DNA of 64,000 nt from Hyphomicrobiales bacterium (lineage in GTDB: Bacteria > Pseudomonadota > Alphaproteobacteria > Rhizobiales > Rhizobiaceae). The stretch is from assembly GCA_900468285.1 (NCBI GenBank), contig UBTF01000003.1, positions 186,001-250,000 on the forward strand, read 5' to 3'. Every line of letters starts with the position of its first letter. Positions within the stretch are counted from its first letter, which is position 1. A program made the translations under genes and the position numbers. The notes under the pieces are model-generated. The model was not told the origin of the DNA and searched no databases. It saw only the letters and a program-made list of their open reading frames with translations. Below, one piece after another: positions 26,330 to 35,768 of this stretch.

Positions 26330-26940
26330 GGGGGCGTGCCAAAGTTGCGATTGGCTGACTTGCTAAAGCTTGCCCCCTCAAATTTATGTGCATTTTGATC
26401 ATCAAATTTTAATGAATTAGAGGAGTCTGCCTGAAGAGCCGCGATTATGGTCAATAAAAACTTACTTTTATCGCGGTGCCCTGTGCTCACCTTTGGCGCG
26501 GTTCTCGTGAACCTTTGCTCAAACCTCACTCTCAGCAACGCCGATCACGACACTATTTATCCGAAATCCCTGCAACAAATGGCACAGCGGTAATAAAACG
26601 ATCCTCGCTCCATGCAATATGACGCCGCTGCTAGCGAGGGTGTGCTGATGTCCAGGCATCGATTTCTTATGTTGAAAACCGTAGCCCGCCGGTGGGACGC
26701 GAGTTCTTCTCGAAACCTGTGATGGTCAGACGATTGTCAACGTCATGGCCCCTAAAATCACATGCGATCTGGTGATGCTAAGTTCATAAAGAAGCTCGCG
26801 AATGACGATCCAGTTCGCAGGCCTATCCGGATCGCAGCGGATGCCGACGGTTCCTGTCTCGTCAAAAGCTGCGATCCTCGCCTCCAGCTGTTACAATTTC
26901 TCAGCACCGCAACGAGAGCTAATGTTCTTGAGGTGTTATC
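26330..26940. other. intergenic stretch without recognisable genes
   Basis: No frame in these 611 bases has both a family resemblance and a ribosome binding site. It lies upstream of the low-complexity gene and downstream of the GGDEF-EAL gene, so it should contain the promoter of the former. I see no clear promoter, RNA gene or repeat. Confidence 0.5.
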
Positions 26941-29133
26941 TCAGCCACCCACTGCAGTCTGGTTCGCGTCTGTTGTCAGGTAAAGGCGTGTGAACTCGCT
27001 CGCCTTCATCGGGCGCCCGTAGAGATAGCCCTGTCCTTCGTCGCACGCATAGTGCTGCATCAGGTGTTCCTGTTCGAGTGTCTCAATGCCCTCAGCAATC
27101 ACTTCGAGGTCAAATCCCGCTGCAAGTTTGGCGACCGCTTCAACGATTGCCTCATCTTTCTTGTTGCGCTCGCTGCCGCTGACAAACGATCGATCGATCT
27201 TTAGCCGGGTGACAGGATAGTCCTTCAAAAGGCTAAGCGATGCGAAGCCGGTTCCGAAGTCATCGAACGCAATTCCTACGCCGAGCGAGCGGAGGTAATG
27301 AAGGGGCTCCATAATTCGCTGTTCATTTCGCAGAATGATATTTTCCGTTATTTCCAATTCCAGCGCCGTTGCCGGTAAATGGCTGTCCGCAAGCGCTGCC
27401 TCGACGGATTTCGCAAAATCCCGGGTCCTGAATTGTGCTGCAAACAGATTGACGCCGATCCTGAAATGCTGGCAACCGGCCTGCCGCCAATGCGCTGCCT
27501 GCGCACATGCCGTGCGCAATATCCATTCGCCCACGGGAACAGCAAGAAGGCTTGCTTCCAGTACAGGCAAAAAGGCGGCAGGCGAGACAACACCAAGCTG
27601 TGGATGGTTCCATCTTATCAGCGCTTCTGCCCCGGATAGGCTGCCATCGCTGAGCTTGATCTGAGGTTGGTAATAGAGTTCAAACTCCTGATTTTCCCAG
27701 GCTTGGCGGATCGAGGAACTCATGGCCCCCTTCTTCAAAGCCGTTTGGCGAAGCTCAGGTGTGAAGATGCGCACGAGTTGGCGACCGTCTGCCTTGGCCT
27801 GATACAGGGCCAAATCTGCGTTCCCCAGCATCCGCTCACTGTCGTCTTCCGGCCCCGATTTCAGAGAAATGCCGATACTGGCGCCGATGTGGATGGGCTC
27901 GTTCTCGAATTCTATCGGTTCCTCGATAACGGAGATGAGGGTCGAAGCAAGCTGGCTGGTTTTTATCGGGTCGACCGTTTCAGACATCACGATGACAAAC
28001 TCGTCTCCACCCAGCCGGGCCACCATATGGTGGTCAGGAACGCTTTCTCTCAGACGGCGTGCAACAATCTTGAGGACAAAATCCCCCGCAGAATGCCCCA
28101 GCGTATCGTTCACGTCCTTGAAGCCGTCCAAATCAAGAAGAAGGAGCGCCAAAGGCTCATCGTCTTCGCAGGCCTGACGAATACGCCGCTTCAAACTCGA
28201 CCTGTTTGCAAGGCCGGTCAGATCATCGTATTCCGCAGCATGTTTCAGCTGTTTAACAGCTTCCAGACGGCTGGTTATATCCCGGATAATGGCTCCGAAT
28301 TGCGGCTCGCCCGCCTCGTTCCATTGGGAAAGGGAGAGCTCTATCGGAACTTCGGAGCCGTCACGACGCTTCGCCGTCAAATTGATGGAGGTTCCTATGA
28401 TGCGAGCGGGACCGCCGGACGCCACTCTGGCGAGACCCGCCCCGTGCCTGGCCCGCATCGCGTCTGGCATGATGATGTCGAGTGGTTTGCCTAGCGCCTC
28501 TTCCTTGGAATACCCAAAAATCTCTTCCGCAGAAGCATTCCATGACGTGATCTGGTTTTTGCCGTTTGCGCAGATGATGGCGTCTGGAGATGTGGATGTA
28601 ATGTTGATGAATTTGTTACGGCTGGTCTCGCTTTCCCGTTCCAACCGGCGCAATTCCATTCTTTCAAGGACCATGGCTGCCAGATCCTGAAGGACTCGCT
28701 GGTCACGATCCGAGAACGTCATCCTCGGTTTCGGATCGATCAAACATAGACTTCCAAGCGCATGTCCTTCAGCCGTGATGAGTGGTGCGCCAGCATAGAA
28801 CCGAATGTTCGGATAGCCTGTAACCAACGCATTCGTTCGGAAACGCTCATCTTTGGATGCATCCGGGATAACGAAGACTCTGGATTCCATGAGCGCGAAG
28901 GTACAAAACGAAACATCTCGTCCGGTTTCGCACACATCCAGGCCGATACGAGCTTTAAAAAACTGCCGATCCCGATGCACCAGAGAAATCAGAACGGTCG
29001 GGACGTCGAAGATTCGCGACGCCATCTGTATGATATGGTCGTATTCCCGCTCGGGCGCCGTATCCATCAGCGCGAAGCTATCCAGCACCTCGATTCGTTT
29101 TTCGTCATCATTGGGAATCGGGTAAAGGCTCAT
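26941..29133 (-). CDS. GAF-PAS-GGDEF-EAL cyclic di-GMP signalling protein
   Basis: This 730-residue cytosolic protein combines a GAF domain (~20-160), a PAS domain (~172-290), a GGDEF diguanylate cyclase domain (~300-455) and an EAL phosphodiesterase domain (~470-725). The cyclase motif GGDEF is intact at 375-379, and no RxxD inhibition site precedes it. The phosphodiesterase signature is intact (AEALIRW, 502-508), with DDFGTGFASLSLLK further on. Both activities are therefore possible. ATG 29133 is preferred over the in-frame GTG three bases earlier. No membrane segment is visible, so GAF and PAS presumably sense an intracellular signal. Confidence 0.92.
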   Translation of the reverse strand: MSLYPIPNDDEKRIEVLDSFALMDTAPEREYDHIIQMASRIFDVPTVLISLVHRDRQFFKARIGLDVCETGRDVSFCTFALMESRVFVIPDASKDERFRTNALVTGYPNIRFYAGAPLITAEGHALGSLCLIDPKPRMTFSDRDQRVLQDLAAMVLERMELRRLERESETSRNKFINITSTSPDAIICANGKNQITSWNASAEEIFGYSKEEALGKPLDIIMPDAMRARHGAGLARVASGGPARIIGTSINLTAKRRDGSEVPIELSLSQWNEAGEPQFGAIIRDITSRLEAVKQLKHAAEYDDLTGLANRSSLKRRIRQACEDDEPLALLLLDLDGFKDVNDTLGHSAGDFVLKIVARRLRESVPDHHMVARLGGDEFVIVMSETVDPIKTSQLASTLISVIEEPIEFENEPIHIGASIGISLKSGPEDDSERMLGNADLALYQAKADGRQLVRIFTPELRQTALKKGAMSSSIRQAWENQEFELYYQPQIKLSDGSLSGAEALIRWNHPQLGVVSPAAFLPVLEASLLAVPVGEWILRTACAQAAHWRQAGCQHFRIGVNLFAAQFRTRDFAKSVEAALADSHLPATALELEITENIILRNEQRIMEPLHYLRSLGVGIAFDDFGTGFASLSLLKDYPVTRLKIDRSFVSGSERNKKDEAIVEAVAKLAAGFDLEVIAEGIETLEQEHLMQHYACDEGQGYLYGRPMKASEFTRLYLTTDANQTAVGG

Positions 29134-29310
29134 CACAATCGCTCGCTGGATTTATATCACAAATGAGCAAAAGCGAAAAAGCTTAATGCAGAGTGATTCC
29201 GAGACGAGAATTTCAGCCAGTACATCAAACCGTGCGATTAGGCTTTATGAGTTCTAAATAAATTTAAAGTGGTTCTAACTGAAGTAAAAAATGACATCAG
29301 TGCAAACAGA

Positions 29311-29338
29311 TATGGGCGACCCACGCTGGCCGCCCATA
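29311..29338 (-). terminator. possible hairpin terminator downstream of PAS chemoreceptor
   Basis: An eight-base-pair stem (TATGGGCG at 29311-29318 with CGCCCATA at 29331-29338) encloses a 12-base loop. It lies about 90 bases after the chemoreceptor stop and has only a weak T-rich tail on the minus strand. Confidence 0.4.
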
Positions 29339-29424
29339 ATCCAAGCTATTCGTTTATTGTAGCCGTCGCAGTGTCCGATCATCTTCGCAAAGAAATTTGA
29401 GCGGACATTTTATCTGCGATTTTC

Positions 29425-31242
29425 CTAGAACTCTTCCCAGCTTGCTTGTGCCGCTGCGGTAGCTGAGGCACTCGCCGCCCTACGAGGGGCCACAGCTACG
29501 GATGGGCGTTGCGCTGCCGCGTGGTAACCGGCCGATGGGGCGCTTTTTGTCGTTGGCTGCCGCTTGATCTCGACAGGCTTTGCTGTTTGCGAGTGTTTCA
29601 CAGCTTCAAAACGGAACTGATCGAGCAATTCGAACAGCGCGGCAGCTTCGTTGGCGAGTTCGTGGCTGGCCGCTGTTTGTTCTTCCACCATGGCAGCGTT
29701 CTGCTGCGTGCCCTGGTCAACTGAATTGATGGCCCGGTTGATTTCGCTCAGTGCAGTCGACTGCTCACGGGAGGCCTCCACGATCGCTGTAATATCGCCA
29801 TTGATGTTCTCGACATGTGACGCGATCTCCTGCAGAGCCGTCCCCGCCTTCGTTACCAGCGCCACACCATTGCTGACGTAGGAGCCGGATGCGGTGATGA
29901 GGGTCTTGATCTCCTTAGCCGCTGTCGCTGAGCGCTGTGCAAGTTCACGCACCTCTTGAGCAACCACGGCAAATCCTTTGCCAGCCTCACCGGCGCGCGC
30001 CGCTTCAACACCGGCATTCAGTGCCAGCAAATTCGTTTGAAACGCGATTTCATCGATCACGCCGATGATGTTGGAAATTGCCTTCGACGATGCGTCGATC
30101 TGATCCATGGCGCTGATCGCTTCACGAACCACATTGCCCGAGTGATTGGCATGGTCCTTGGTGCGAGCAACAAGACGACCAGCTTCCTCAGCACGCTGGC
30201 TGGAATCTTTCACGGTGGTCGTGATCTGTTCCAGGGCGGCAGCCGTTTCTTCAACAGAGGCCGCCTGCTGTTCTGTCCGCTTAGCCAGATCGTCTGCAGA
30301 AATACGGATTTCGTTAGAGCCAGCGGTAATCGCCTGGGCATTCTCTGCAACCGCAGCGAGCGCGAGCTTGAGTTTCTGGGATGCCGAATTAAAGTCCGTT
30401 CTAAGCCTCTCCAAAGAGGGGATAAATGGTTGCTCGATCTGCTGGGAGAGATCTCCATCCGCGAACCTTGTTAATCCTAGCGCCAGCTGCTCGACATTTT
30501 GAACGCGACCGGTGATGTCGGTCGCAAACTTGACGACTTTGATGATCTTCCCGCTCGGGTCGAACACCGGATTATAGGACGCCTGGATATGGACATGACG
30601 TCCACCCTTGCCAATGCGCAAAAATTCGTCTGCGACGAACTCACCCATGCGCAATCGGGTCCAAAATTCCAGATATCGTTGGGAGTTTGCCTCCGTAGGC
30701 TCCACAAACATGCGGTGGTGTTGACCGACTATCTCGTTCAGCGAATATCCCAGCGCCTTCAAGAAGTTTTCGTTGGCGGTGATAATCTTGCCTTCGGGCG
30801 TGAATTCGATTGTCGCCTGGGCGCGTGCGACCGCAGCCAGCTTCGAACCACTGTCCAGGCCATCCATCTTGGTCTGCGTGATGTCGTTTGCGAACTTGAT
30901 GATTTTAAGCACTTTTCCACTGGCGCTTTTCACGGGGTTATAGTTCCCTCGAATCCAGATTTCGTCGCCGTTCTTTGCGATGCGCTTGAACTCGCTGCAT
31001 TCAAATGTGCCGCCCTGAAGCTTTCGCCAGAATGCGGTATATTCAGAAGAACCAGCATATTCTTTATCGACAAAGATGCGATGATGCTGTCCGATGATTT
31101 CTTTCTCGGTGTACCCCATCAAATCGCAAAAATTCTTATTCGCTCTGAGGATAGTGCCGTCCGTCTCAAATTCGATGATGGCGAAGGAGAGATCGAGTGC
31201 AGAGAGGACCAGATTGGAGTTGGAAGCAAAAATGTTCATCAT
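29425..31242 (-). CDS. soluble methyl-accepting chemotaxis protein with two PAS domains
   Basis: This 605-residue chemoreceptor has two tandem PAS domains (~10-130 and ~135-250), each with GYxxxEIxGQHHRxFV and a YNPV segment, and then a methyl-accepting signalling domain (~300-540) carrying the conserved hairpin tip [19 protein letters not shown]. No membrane segment is visible, so it should sense an intracellular signal such as redox state or oxygen. The last residues are SWEEF, which fits the W-x-x-F tether for CheR and CheB seen in E. coli receptors (NWETF). Two adjacent ATG codons at the start are equally possible. Confidence 0.92.
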   Translation of the reverse strand: MMNIFASNSNLVLSALDLSFAIIEFETDGTILRANKNFCDLMGYTEKEIIGQHHRIFVDKEYAGSSEYTAFWRKLQGGTFECSEFKRIAKNGDEIWIRGNYNPVKSASGKVLKIIKFANDITQTKMDGLDSGSKLAAVARAQATIEFTPEGKIITANENFLKALGYSLNEIVGQHHRMFVEPTEANSQRYLEFWTRLRMGEFVADEFLRIGKGGRHVHIQASYNPVFDPSGKIIKVVKFATDITGRVQNVEQLALGLTRFADGDLSQQIEQPFIPSLERLRTDFNSASQKLKLALAAVAENAQAITAGSNEIRISADDLAKRTEQQAASVEETAAALEQITTTVKDSSQRAEEAGRLVARTKDHANHSGNVVREAISAMDQIDASSKAISNIIGVIDEIAFQTNLLALNAGVEAARAGEAGKGFAVVAQEVRELAQRSATAAKEIKTLITASGSYVSNGVALVTKAGTALQEIASHVENINGDITAIVEASREQSTALSEINRAINSVDQGTQQNAAMVEEQTAASHELANEAAALFELLDQFRFEAVKHSQTAKPVEIKRQPTTKSAPSAGYHAAAQRPSVAVAPRRAASASATAAAQASWEEF

Positions 31243-31682
31243 GGAGCGCGCCTGGAGTGAGGGAATTGCTGTGACGGTTATATCCCAAGATAATTAATAT
31301 ATTTTACTAAAGTAGAAATTGCATTTATGTGGGCGCCCAGTTCGTCTTACTCCAAGGCGTTTGGTGCCTTGCAAGGGTCAGTGGGATCAGATCAGCCGCA
31401 GTCGGCAAGGCAGTCCAACGGAGTGCCGAAGGGTTGAGAGAGGCGGTATCGTTCGGATGACAACCGCGAGTGCAAGGCCGTGAAGAATCTCTGTGAATTG
31501 GAGATTTTGGGCGAAAGGCTATGGAAGCAGCACAGCTGCAATTCTTGAACTGCCGCTGAGCAACCAGGGCAAATGGGCGAAGTAAACTATTGTTACTCCG
31601 AAAAAGGATTCTTTGCTTCGCCAAAGGAATTGACGTGGGGGCTGCGGTTCGAACCCTTTCAAGGGCTAAGAGCGTGAGTGAC
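31243..31682. other. intergenic stretch without recognisable genes
   Basis: This stretch lies between the chemoreceptor start and the RraA-like gene's terminator. Its first ~80 bases are AT-rich and probably hold the chemoreceptor promoter. A short palindrome GGTTCGAACC at 31646-31655 resembles a tRNA T-loop, but no tRNA fold surrounds it. Open frames here resemble nothing known to me. Confidence 0.5.
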
Positions 31683-31708
31683 TGAGGCGTGGATATTTCC
31701 ACGCCTCA
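31683..31708 (-). terminator. hairpin after RraA-like gene
   Basis: A perfect 11-base-pair stem (TGAGGCGTGGA at 31683-31693 with 31698-31708) with a four-base loop lies seven bases beyond the stop codon. The T-run is on the plus-strand side, so termination may be bidirectional. Confidence 0.65.
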
Positions 31709-31714
31709 AGCTTT

Positions 31715-32389
31715 TCAAACTTCGATGAAGCAGCCGAGCCGGGCCAGAGAGGCATCGACCCAAGCACGATCATTTTTGCCCAGTTTGATGTTTTCCATCT
31801 GCTTCGTTTCGGCCGCATGCTTTTTCGAAGCGGCTTCGAAGACGGTTTCGACTGAGGCAAGAGGGACGGATAGAAGACCGTCTGCATCACCGCAAATGAG
31901 GTCGCCGGGTTCGATGACCATGCCGTTGATAGCGATGGGCACGTTCACTTCGCCGGGGCCATCCTTGTAAGGGCCGCGATGGGTTACGCCTGCGGCAAAG
32001 ACGGGGAAGGATCCTGCCAGCAGTTCTTCGCTGTCCCGAATGGCGCCGAAGATGACGATGCCGCCGAGGCCGCGCTGGGCCGCGTGCGCAACCATCAATT
32101 CGCCGATGATCGCATTGCTAAGATCACCACCGGCATCAACGACGACGATGTCGCCCGGCTCGGCGATGTCGAGGGCCTTGTGAACCATCAGATTGTCGCC
32201 GGGGCGGGCTTTGACAGTCACGGCTGCGCCGACCATGCGCGGGCCGGTATAGAAAGGACGCAGCGGCGCGCCGCCAGCCGTCATGCGCGACATGACATCG
32301 CTGACATTGGCGACCGGGAGCGTTCTAAATTTATCGACCCAGTCAGCGCTGACATTCTGCTTACGCTTGCAGACTCTGAAACCTAACAT
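31715..32389 (-). CDS. RraA-like / 4-hydroxy-4-methyl-2-oxoglutarate aldolase family protein
   Basis: This 224-residue protein belongs to the fold shared by RNase E inhibitor RraA and the metal-dependent HMG/CHA aldolases, which cleave 4-hydroxy-2-oxo diacids to pyruvate and another 2-oxoacid. The start follows GGAGGAATTGAA. Family segments visible are NVSDVMSR (~28), GDNLMVHKALDIAEPGDIVV (~64), GGIVIFGAIRDSEEL (~107; the Arg-Asp pair is the metal/substrate signature of the aldolases) and GDLICGDADGLLSVP near ~165. It follows a D-2-hydroxyacid dehydrogenase in the same operon and lies next to a tricarboxylate transporter and a hydroxyacid oxidase. A catabolic aldolase role is therefore more likely than RNase control. 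Confidence 0.85.
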   Translation of the reverse strand: MLGFRVCKRKQNVSADWVDKFRTLPVANVSDVMSRMTAGGAPLRPFYTGPRMVGAAVTVKARPGDNLMVHKALDIAEPGDIVVVDAGGDLSNAIIGELMVAHAAQRGLGGIVIFGAIRDSEELLAGSFPVFAAGVTHRGPYKDGPGEVNVPIAINGMVIEPGDLICGDADGLLSVPLASVETVFEAASKKHAAETKQMENIKLGKNDRAWVDASLARLGCFIEV

Positions 32390-32418
32390 TTCAATTCCTC
32401 CGTATCGTGTTGGGTGGG

Positions 32419-33441
32419 TTAGTTCTGTTCGAGGTTCTGGTTGGCCAGTGCACGCCGGTCGAACGGCACGCCGGTGAGCACATCGACAATGTGCTGTGCG
32501 CTCTGCACGGCCATGTTGCGCAGCGCCGAACGGCTCGCGCCTCCCACATGCGGGGTGGCGATAAGGTTTGGCAGCGCCCAGAACGGATGGTCCTGTGCCG
32601 GTGGCTCCTGTTCGAAGCTGTCGAGCGCGGCCCCTGCGATGCTTCCGTCTTTCAAGGCATCTAGCAAAGCAGCTTCGTCAATCACGGCACCGCGTGATGT
32701 GTTGACGATGAAGGCGGTTGGCTTCATCAGATTCAATCGCTCGGCATTGATGAGATGATGCGTCTGAGGCGATAGAGGGCAGTGCAGGCTGACGATGTCG
32801 CTTTCTGCCAGAATGTCCGAAAGATCGCGGCTAACTCGCGTGCCGTCCGCATCATCTGCAAATGGATCGTAGGCGATGGTTTCCATGCCAAGCCCTTGGG
32901 CAAGCCTGGCGGTTCTGCGGCCGATTTCACCAAAGCCGATAATGCCGAACTTTGCACCAGCAAGGTCACGACCGACATATTTTGTCTTTGGCCAGGCACC
33001 GCCTTTGACCGTGTCGCTCAGCGTGCCGATATCCTTCATCAGCGTTACAGACAGGGTAATCGCCAGTTCCGCGACCGATTGGGCATTGGCAGCAAGCGCG
33101 CGCAGCACGGGGATGTTACGGGATGTTGCGGCATCCAGATCGATATTGTCTACGCCGCTACCGTGTTTCGCGATCACGCGAAGACGCGGCGACGATCCGA
33201 TGACCAGATCGTTTATCTGCCCCTGGCGTACGAGGATGGCATCGACTGCGTTGGTCCTTGCGATATCGCCAAGATTTTCAGAACCGCTGTAGCCATCGGC
33301 GTAAATCGTCTCGATTCCATTTTTTTGGAGAAGTTCCGTAGCTTCGGGCGCCAGTTGCGCGCCTGTGACGAGAACCTTGTGACCTGTGGCAGCCGCCGTG
33401 GACGGGTTTGCGGTCGCCGCCACCGTATTGATTTTGCTCAC
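32419..33441 (-). CDS. D-2-hydroxyacid dehydrogenase (SerA-like)
   Basis: This 340-residue NAD(P)-dependent enzyme interconverts 2-oxoacids and D-2-hydroxyacids. It starts with GTG 33441, supported by GGGAGG a few bases upstream. The Rossmann motif is GFGEIGRR (~165). Catalytic residues of the family are visible as Arg in NTSRGAVIDE, Glu in FEQEPP and His in TPHVGG. The first ~20 residues are a Thr/Ala-rich extension before HKVLVTGAQLA. It is the first gene of the minus operon that continues with the aldolase-like gene, divergent from an IclR regulator, and the spacer contains a clear operator. Its length and lack of an ACT domain argue against a classical serine-pathway SerA. Confidence 0.9.
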   Translation of the reverse strand: MSKINTVAATANPSTAAATGHKVLVTGAQLAPEATELLQKNGIETIYADGYSGSENLGDIARTNAVDAILVRQGQINDLVIGSSPRLRVIAKHGSGVDNIDLDAATSRNIPVLRALAANAQSVAELAITLSVTLMKDIGTLSDTVKGGAWPKTKYVGRDLAGAKFGIIGFGEIGRRTARLAQGLGMETIAYDPFADDADGTRVSRDLSDILAESDIVSLHCPLSPQTHHLINAERLNLMKPTAFIVNTSRGAVIDEAALLDALKDGSIAGAALDSFEQEPPAQDHPFWALPNLIATPHVGGASRSALRNMAVQSAQHIVDVLTGVPFDRRALANQNLEQN

Positions 33442-33510
33442 TAAAACCTCCCGAATTTCGGTGCGTCGCTGCGCATGGGAGCGACGGTTGACGAATCCTC
33501 ATTATCGGGT

Positions 33511-33547
33511 ATTGTACTAAATGAAAAGGTGTTGTACCTAGTACAAC
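33511..33547. promoter_or_regulatory. candidate IclR operator with two TTGTAC elements
   Basis: A perfect palindrome GTTGTAC-CTA-GTACAAC spans 33531-33547. A second half-site ATTGTAC lies at 33511-33517, 20 bases upstream and so on the same helix face. Both sit in the gap between the divergent dehydrogenase and IclR genes, 26 bases from the IclR start. The location and symmetry fit autoregulation by the adjacent IclR protein. Confidence 0.68.
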
Positions 33548-33572
33548 GCTTTTTTACGGGAGGTTAAGACCA

Positions 33573-34268
33573 ATGCCAGGCAATTCTTCAGGTGTTGCAG
33601 CTGTTGAACGGGCTGTTTCGATGCTGGAAGCTTTCACGGATGTCGACTATGCGTTGACGCTGGGTGAGCTCGCGCGTCGCACTGAACTCGACAAATCCAC
33701 GGTCCTTCGCATTGCGCGTTCGCTCGCCAAATCCTCCATGCTCGTCCGCAATGAAGATGCCAGCTGGCGGCTCGGCCCCAAGCTGGTGCGTCTGGGCGGG
33801 CTGTATCAATCGACATTCAAATCTTCCGCCGTTGTTGAGCCTTTGCTTGCTCAAATCAGCGATGAAAGCGGCGAGAGCGCTGCCGTCTATATCAAGGAAG
33901 GCGATGTGCGCGTTTGCCTTCATCGCCATGATTCAACGCAGTCGATCCGCCATTCCGCCCGTGTGGGCGATACGATGCCGCTGGATCGCGGTGCGCCGGG
34001 TCGCGTCATTCTGGCGTTCACCGGTGTTTCCGGAAAAATCTACGATGACATTCGCGCCCAAGGCTTTCACGTCACCATCGGTGAGCGCGATCCGCAGGTC
34101 GCCAGCATCGCCGTACCCATCTACCGTGAAGGGCAGGCCCTGTTCGGCTCTCTGGCCTTGACCGGCCCGCCATCGCGTTTTGGCGATGAGGCCATATCCA
34201 AAAATCTCGAAATTCTCCGCGTTGCCGCTCGCAAGCTGAGCACCGCGCTTGGAGGAAATCCCGGCTAG
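33573..34268 (+). CDS. IclR-family transcriptional regulator
   Basis: This 231-residue regulator has an N-terminal winged helix-turn-helix (residues ~5-65: AVERAVSMLEAF, then LGELARRTELDKSTVLRIA) and a C-terminal effector domain with the family segments GESAAVYIKEGDVRVCLHR and DRGAPGRVILAF. The start follows GGGAGG. It lies between the dehydrogenase/aldolase pair (minus) and the TctCBA transporter genes (plus) and presumably controls both in response to the transported acid. The palindrome before its own gene is the likely binding site. Confidence 0.92.
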   Translation: MPGNSSGVAAVERAVSMLEAFTDVDYALTLGELARRTELDKSTVLRIARSLAKSSMLVRNEDASWRLGPKLVRLGGLYQSTFKSSAVVEPLLAQISDESGESAAVYIKEGDVRVCLHRHDSTQSIRHSARVGDTMPLDRGAPGRVILAFTGVSGKIYDDIRAQGFHVTIGERDPQVASIAVPIYREGQALFGSLALTGPPSRFGDEAISKNLEILRVAARKLSTALGGNPG

Positions 34269-34319
34269 TATTCGAGCGGGCGCCGGGCCTGCACAGCGTT
34301 CCTTGGGAGGAGCATATCG

Positions 34320-35279
34320 ATGAATATGATGAGGATTGCAGCTTTGGCAGCCGGTACCTTGCTGGCGACAATCGGTTCTGCACAGGCTGAATGGCCTAAA
34401 GATCGGCCAATTCAGATGATCGTCGCCTTTGCACCGGGCGGCAGCACCGACGTTATGGCGCGTGCCATGCAGCCCTATCTCGAAAAAGAACTCGGCGCAG
34501 ACATTGTGATCGAAAACCGTCCGGGTGCGTCGGGCGAAATCGCCTATACCGCTTTGGCAAAGGCCAAGCCGGACGGCTACACCTTCTCCTTCATCAACAC
34601 GCCAGGCTTCTTGTCCATGCAGGTGCAGAGAAAGCTGGGTTACGATCCGAAGACCATCAAGCCGGTTGCGCGCATCGTCGATGATCCGGCAGCTATCGTC
34701 GTTCCCGCGGCATCGGACATCAAAACGCTGGCGGATTTCGTCGCGGCCGCAAAGGCAAAGCCCGGTGCGGTTTCCTTCGGCTCATCGGGCATCGGCACGG
34801 ATGATCACCTCGCAATCATCATTCTGGGATCAGAATCCGGCACGACGATCACCCATATCCCTTTCAACGGCGCTGGTGAAACACGCACGGCCATCCTCGG
34901 TGCACAGGTTACCGGTGGGGGTCTCAATGTCAGCGAGTTCGGCGGAAACGATACGTCGGGTCTGCGTATGATCAACACATTTGGAAAAGAGCGCTCGCCG
35001 CAGCTTCCAGACGTGCCGACTGCCATTGAGTCCGGTTTCAATGTCGAGATGACATCAGAGCGTGGCATCGCCGCTCCACGTGAGGTTCCGGCTGAAATCA
35101 CGGATCGTTTCGCTGCGGCCATCAAGGCAACGCTCGACAATCCGGAATTCCAGAAACAGGCCAAGCAGATGGCCTTGCCACTGGCCTATCTCAGCGGACC
35201 TGATTGGGAAAAGGAAATGCCGACACGTCTCGCCCGTTTCCAGAAAATCTGGGATACAACACCTTGGGTGCAGCAATGA
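34320..35279 (+). CDS. tctC: tripartite tricarboxylate transporter substrate-binding protein
   Basis: This 319-residue periplasmic protein belongs to the Bug/TctC family of carboxylate-binding proteins. The signal peptide spans ~1-23 (ending GSAQA before EWPKDRP). The mature protein begins PIQMIVAFAPGGSTDVMAR, and the loops RPGASGEIAYTALAKAKPDG and GSSGIGTDDH form the ligand pocket in relatives. The start follows GGGAGGAG. The gene overlaps tctB by four bases. The ligand is probably a small hydroxy- or tricarboxylic acid degraded by the neighbouring enzymes. Confidence 0.92.
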   Translation: MNMMRIAALAAGTLLATIGSAQAEWPKDRPIQMIVAFAPGGSTDVMARAMQPYLEKELGADIVIENRPGASGEIAYTALAKAKPDGYTFSFINTPGFLSMQVQRKLGYDPKTIKPVARIVDDPAAIVVPAASDIKTLADFVAAAKAKPGAVSFGSSGIGTDDHLAIIILGSESGTTITHIPFNGAGETRTAILGAQVTGGGLNVSEFGGNDTSGLRMINTFGKERSPQLPDVPTAIESGFNVEMTSERGIAAPREVPAEITDRFAAAIKATLDNPEFQKQAKQMALPLAYLSGPDWEKEMPTRLARFQKIWDTTPWVQQ

Positions 35280-35737
35280 GCACGGAGCCTGCAGTCAAAG
35301 GTCGGGACCATCCCGATATGCTGGCGGGCGGCGTGATGATATTTCTGGGAGCGCTTGGCCTTTGGGCCGCGCGCGACCTGACATACGGCACTCCGGCGAT
35401 GATGGGCCCCGGGTTTCTCCCGAAGTCTCTGTGCGCCATCATTGCGCTGATTGGTGCGGTCGTTCTCATCAAGGGTTTGTCCAAACCCCAGGAGGCGTTG
35501 GACGCAATCAACCCCAAGCCGCTCATCATTCTTGTCGCCGCCATTGCAGGGTTCGCCTTTGCAGCAGAGCGTTTCGGCTTCGTCCCTGCGACCATCTGGT
35601 TGCTGGTCGTCGGAAGCCTTGCCGACCCGGAGTCGCGCTGGAAAGAGATTTTCATCTCGACCGCCGTGCTCACCTCTCTTGGCGCGCTCCTCTTCGTTTA
35701 CGGACTTGGCGTTCAGATGCCGATCTGGCCCTTCTGA
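35276..35737 (+). CDS. tctB: tripartite tricarboxylate transporter, small membrane subunit
   Basis: This 153-residue inner-membrane protein has four hydrophobic segments (~18-36, ~45-63, ~82-115 as two, ~127-145), the pattern of TctB. ATG 35276 overlaps the tctC stop (ATGA); the frame is open upstream within tctC but the overlap start is expected. The segment GTPAMMGPGFLPK is a recognisable TctB feature. It assembles with TctA. Confidence 0.9.
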   Translation: MSTEPAVKGRDHPDMLAGGVMIFLGALGLWAARDLTYGTPAMMGPGFLPKSLCAIIALIGAVVLIKGLSKPQEALDAINPKPLIILVAAIAGFAFAAERFGFVPATIWLLVVGSLADPESRWKEIFISTAVLTSLGALLFVYGLGVQMPIWPF

Positions 35738-35768
35738 TTGCCTGTCCTGACTTGATCGGATCATTTCG

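Noticed and set aside
31646-31655. GGTTCGAACC as a tRNA T-loop
   Set aside because: No matching T-stem, anticodon arm or acceptor pairing can be formed around it.
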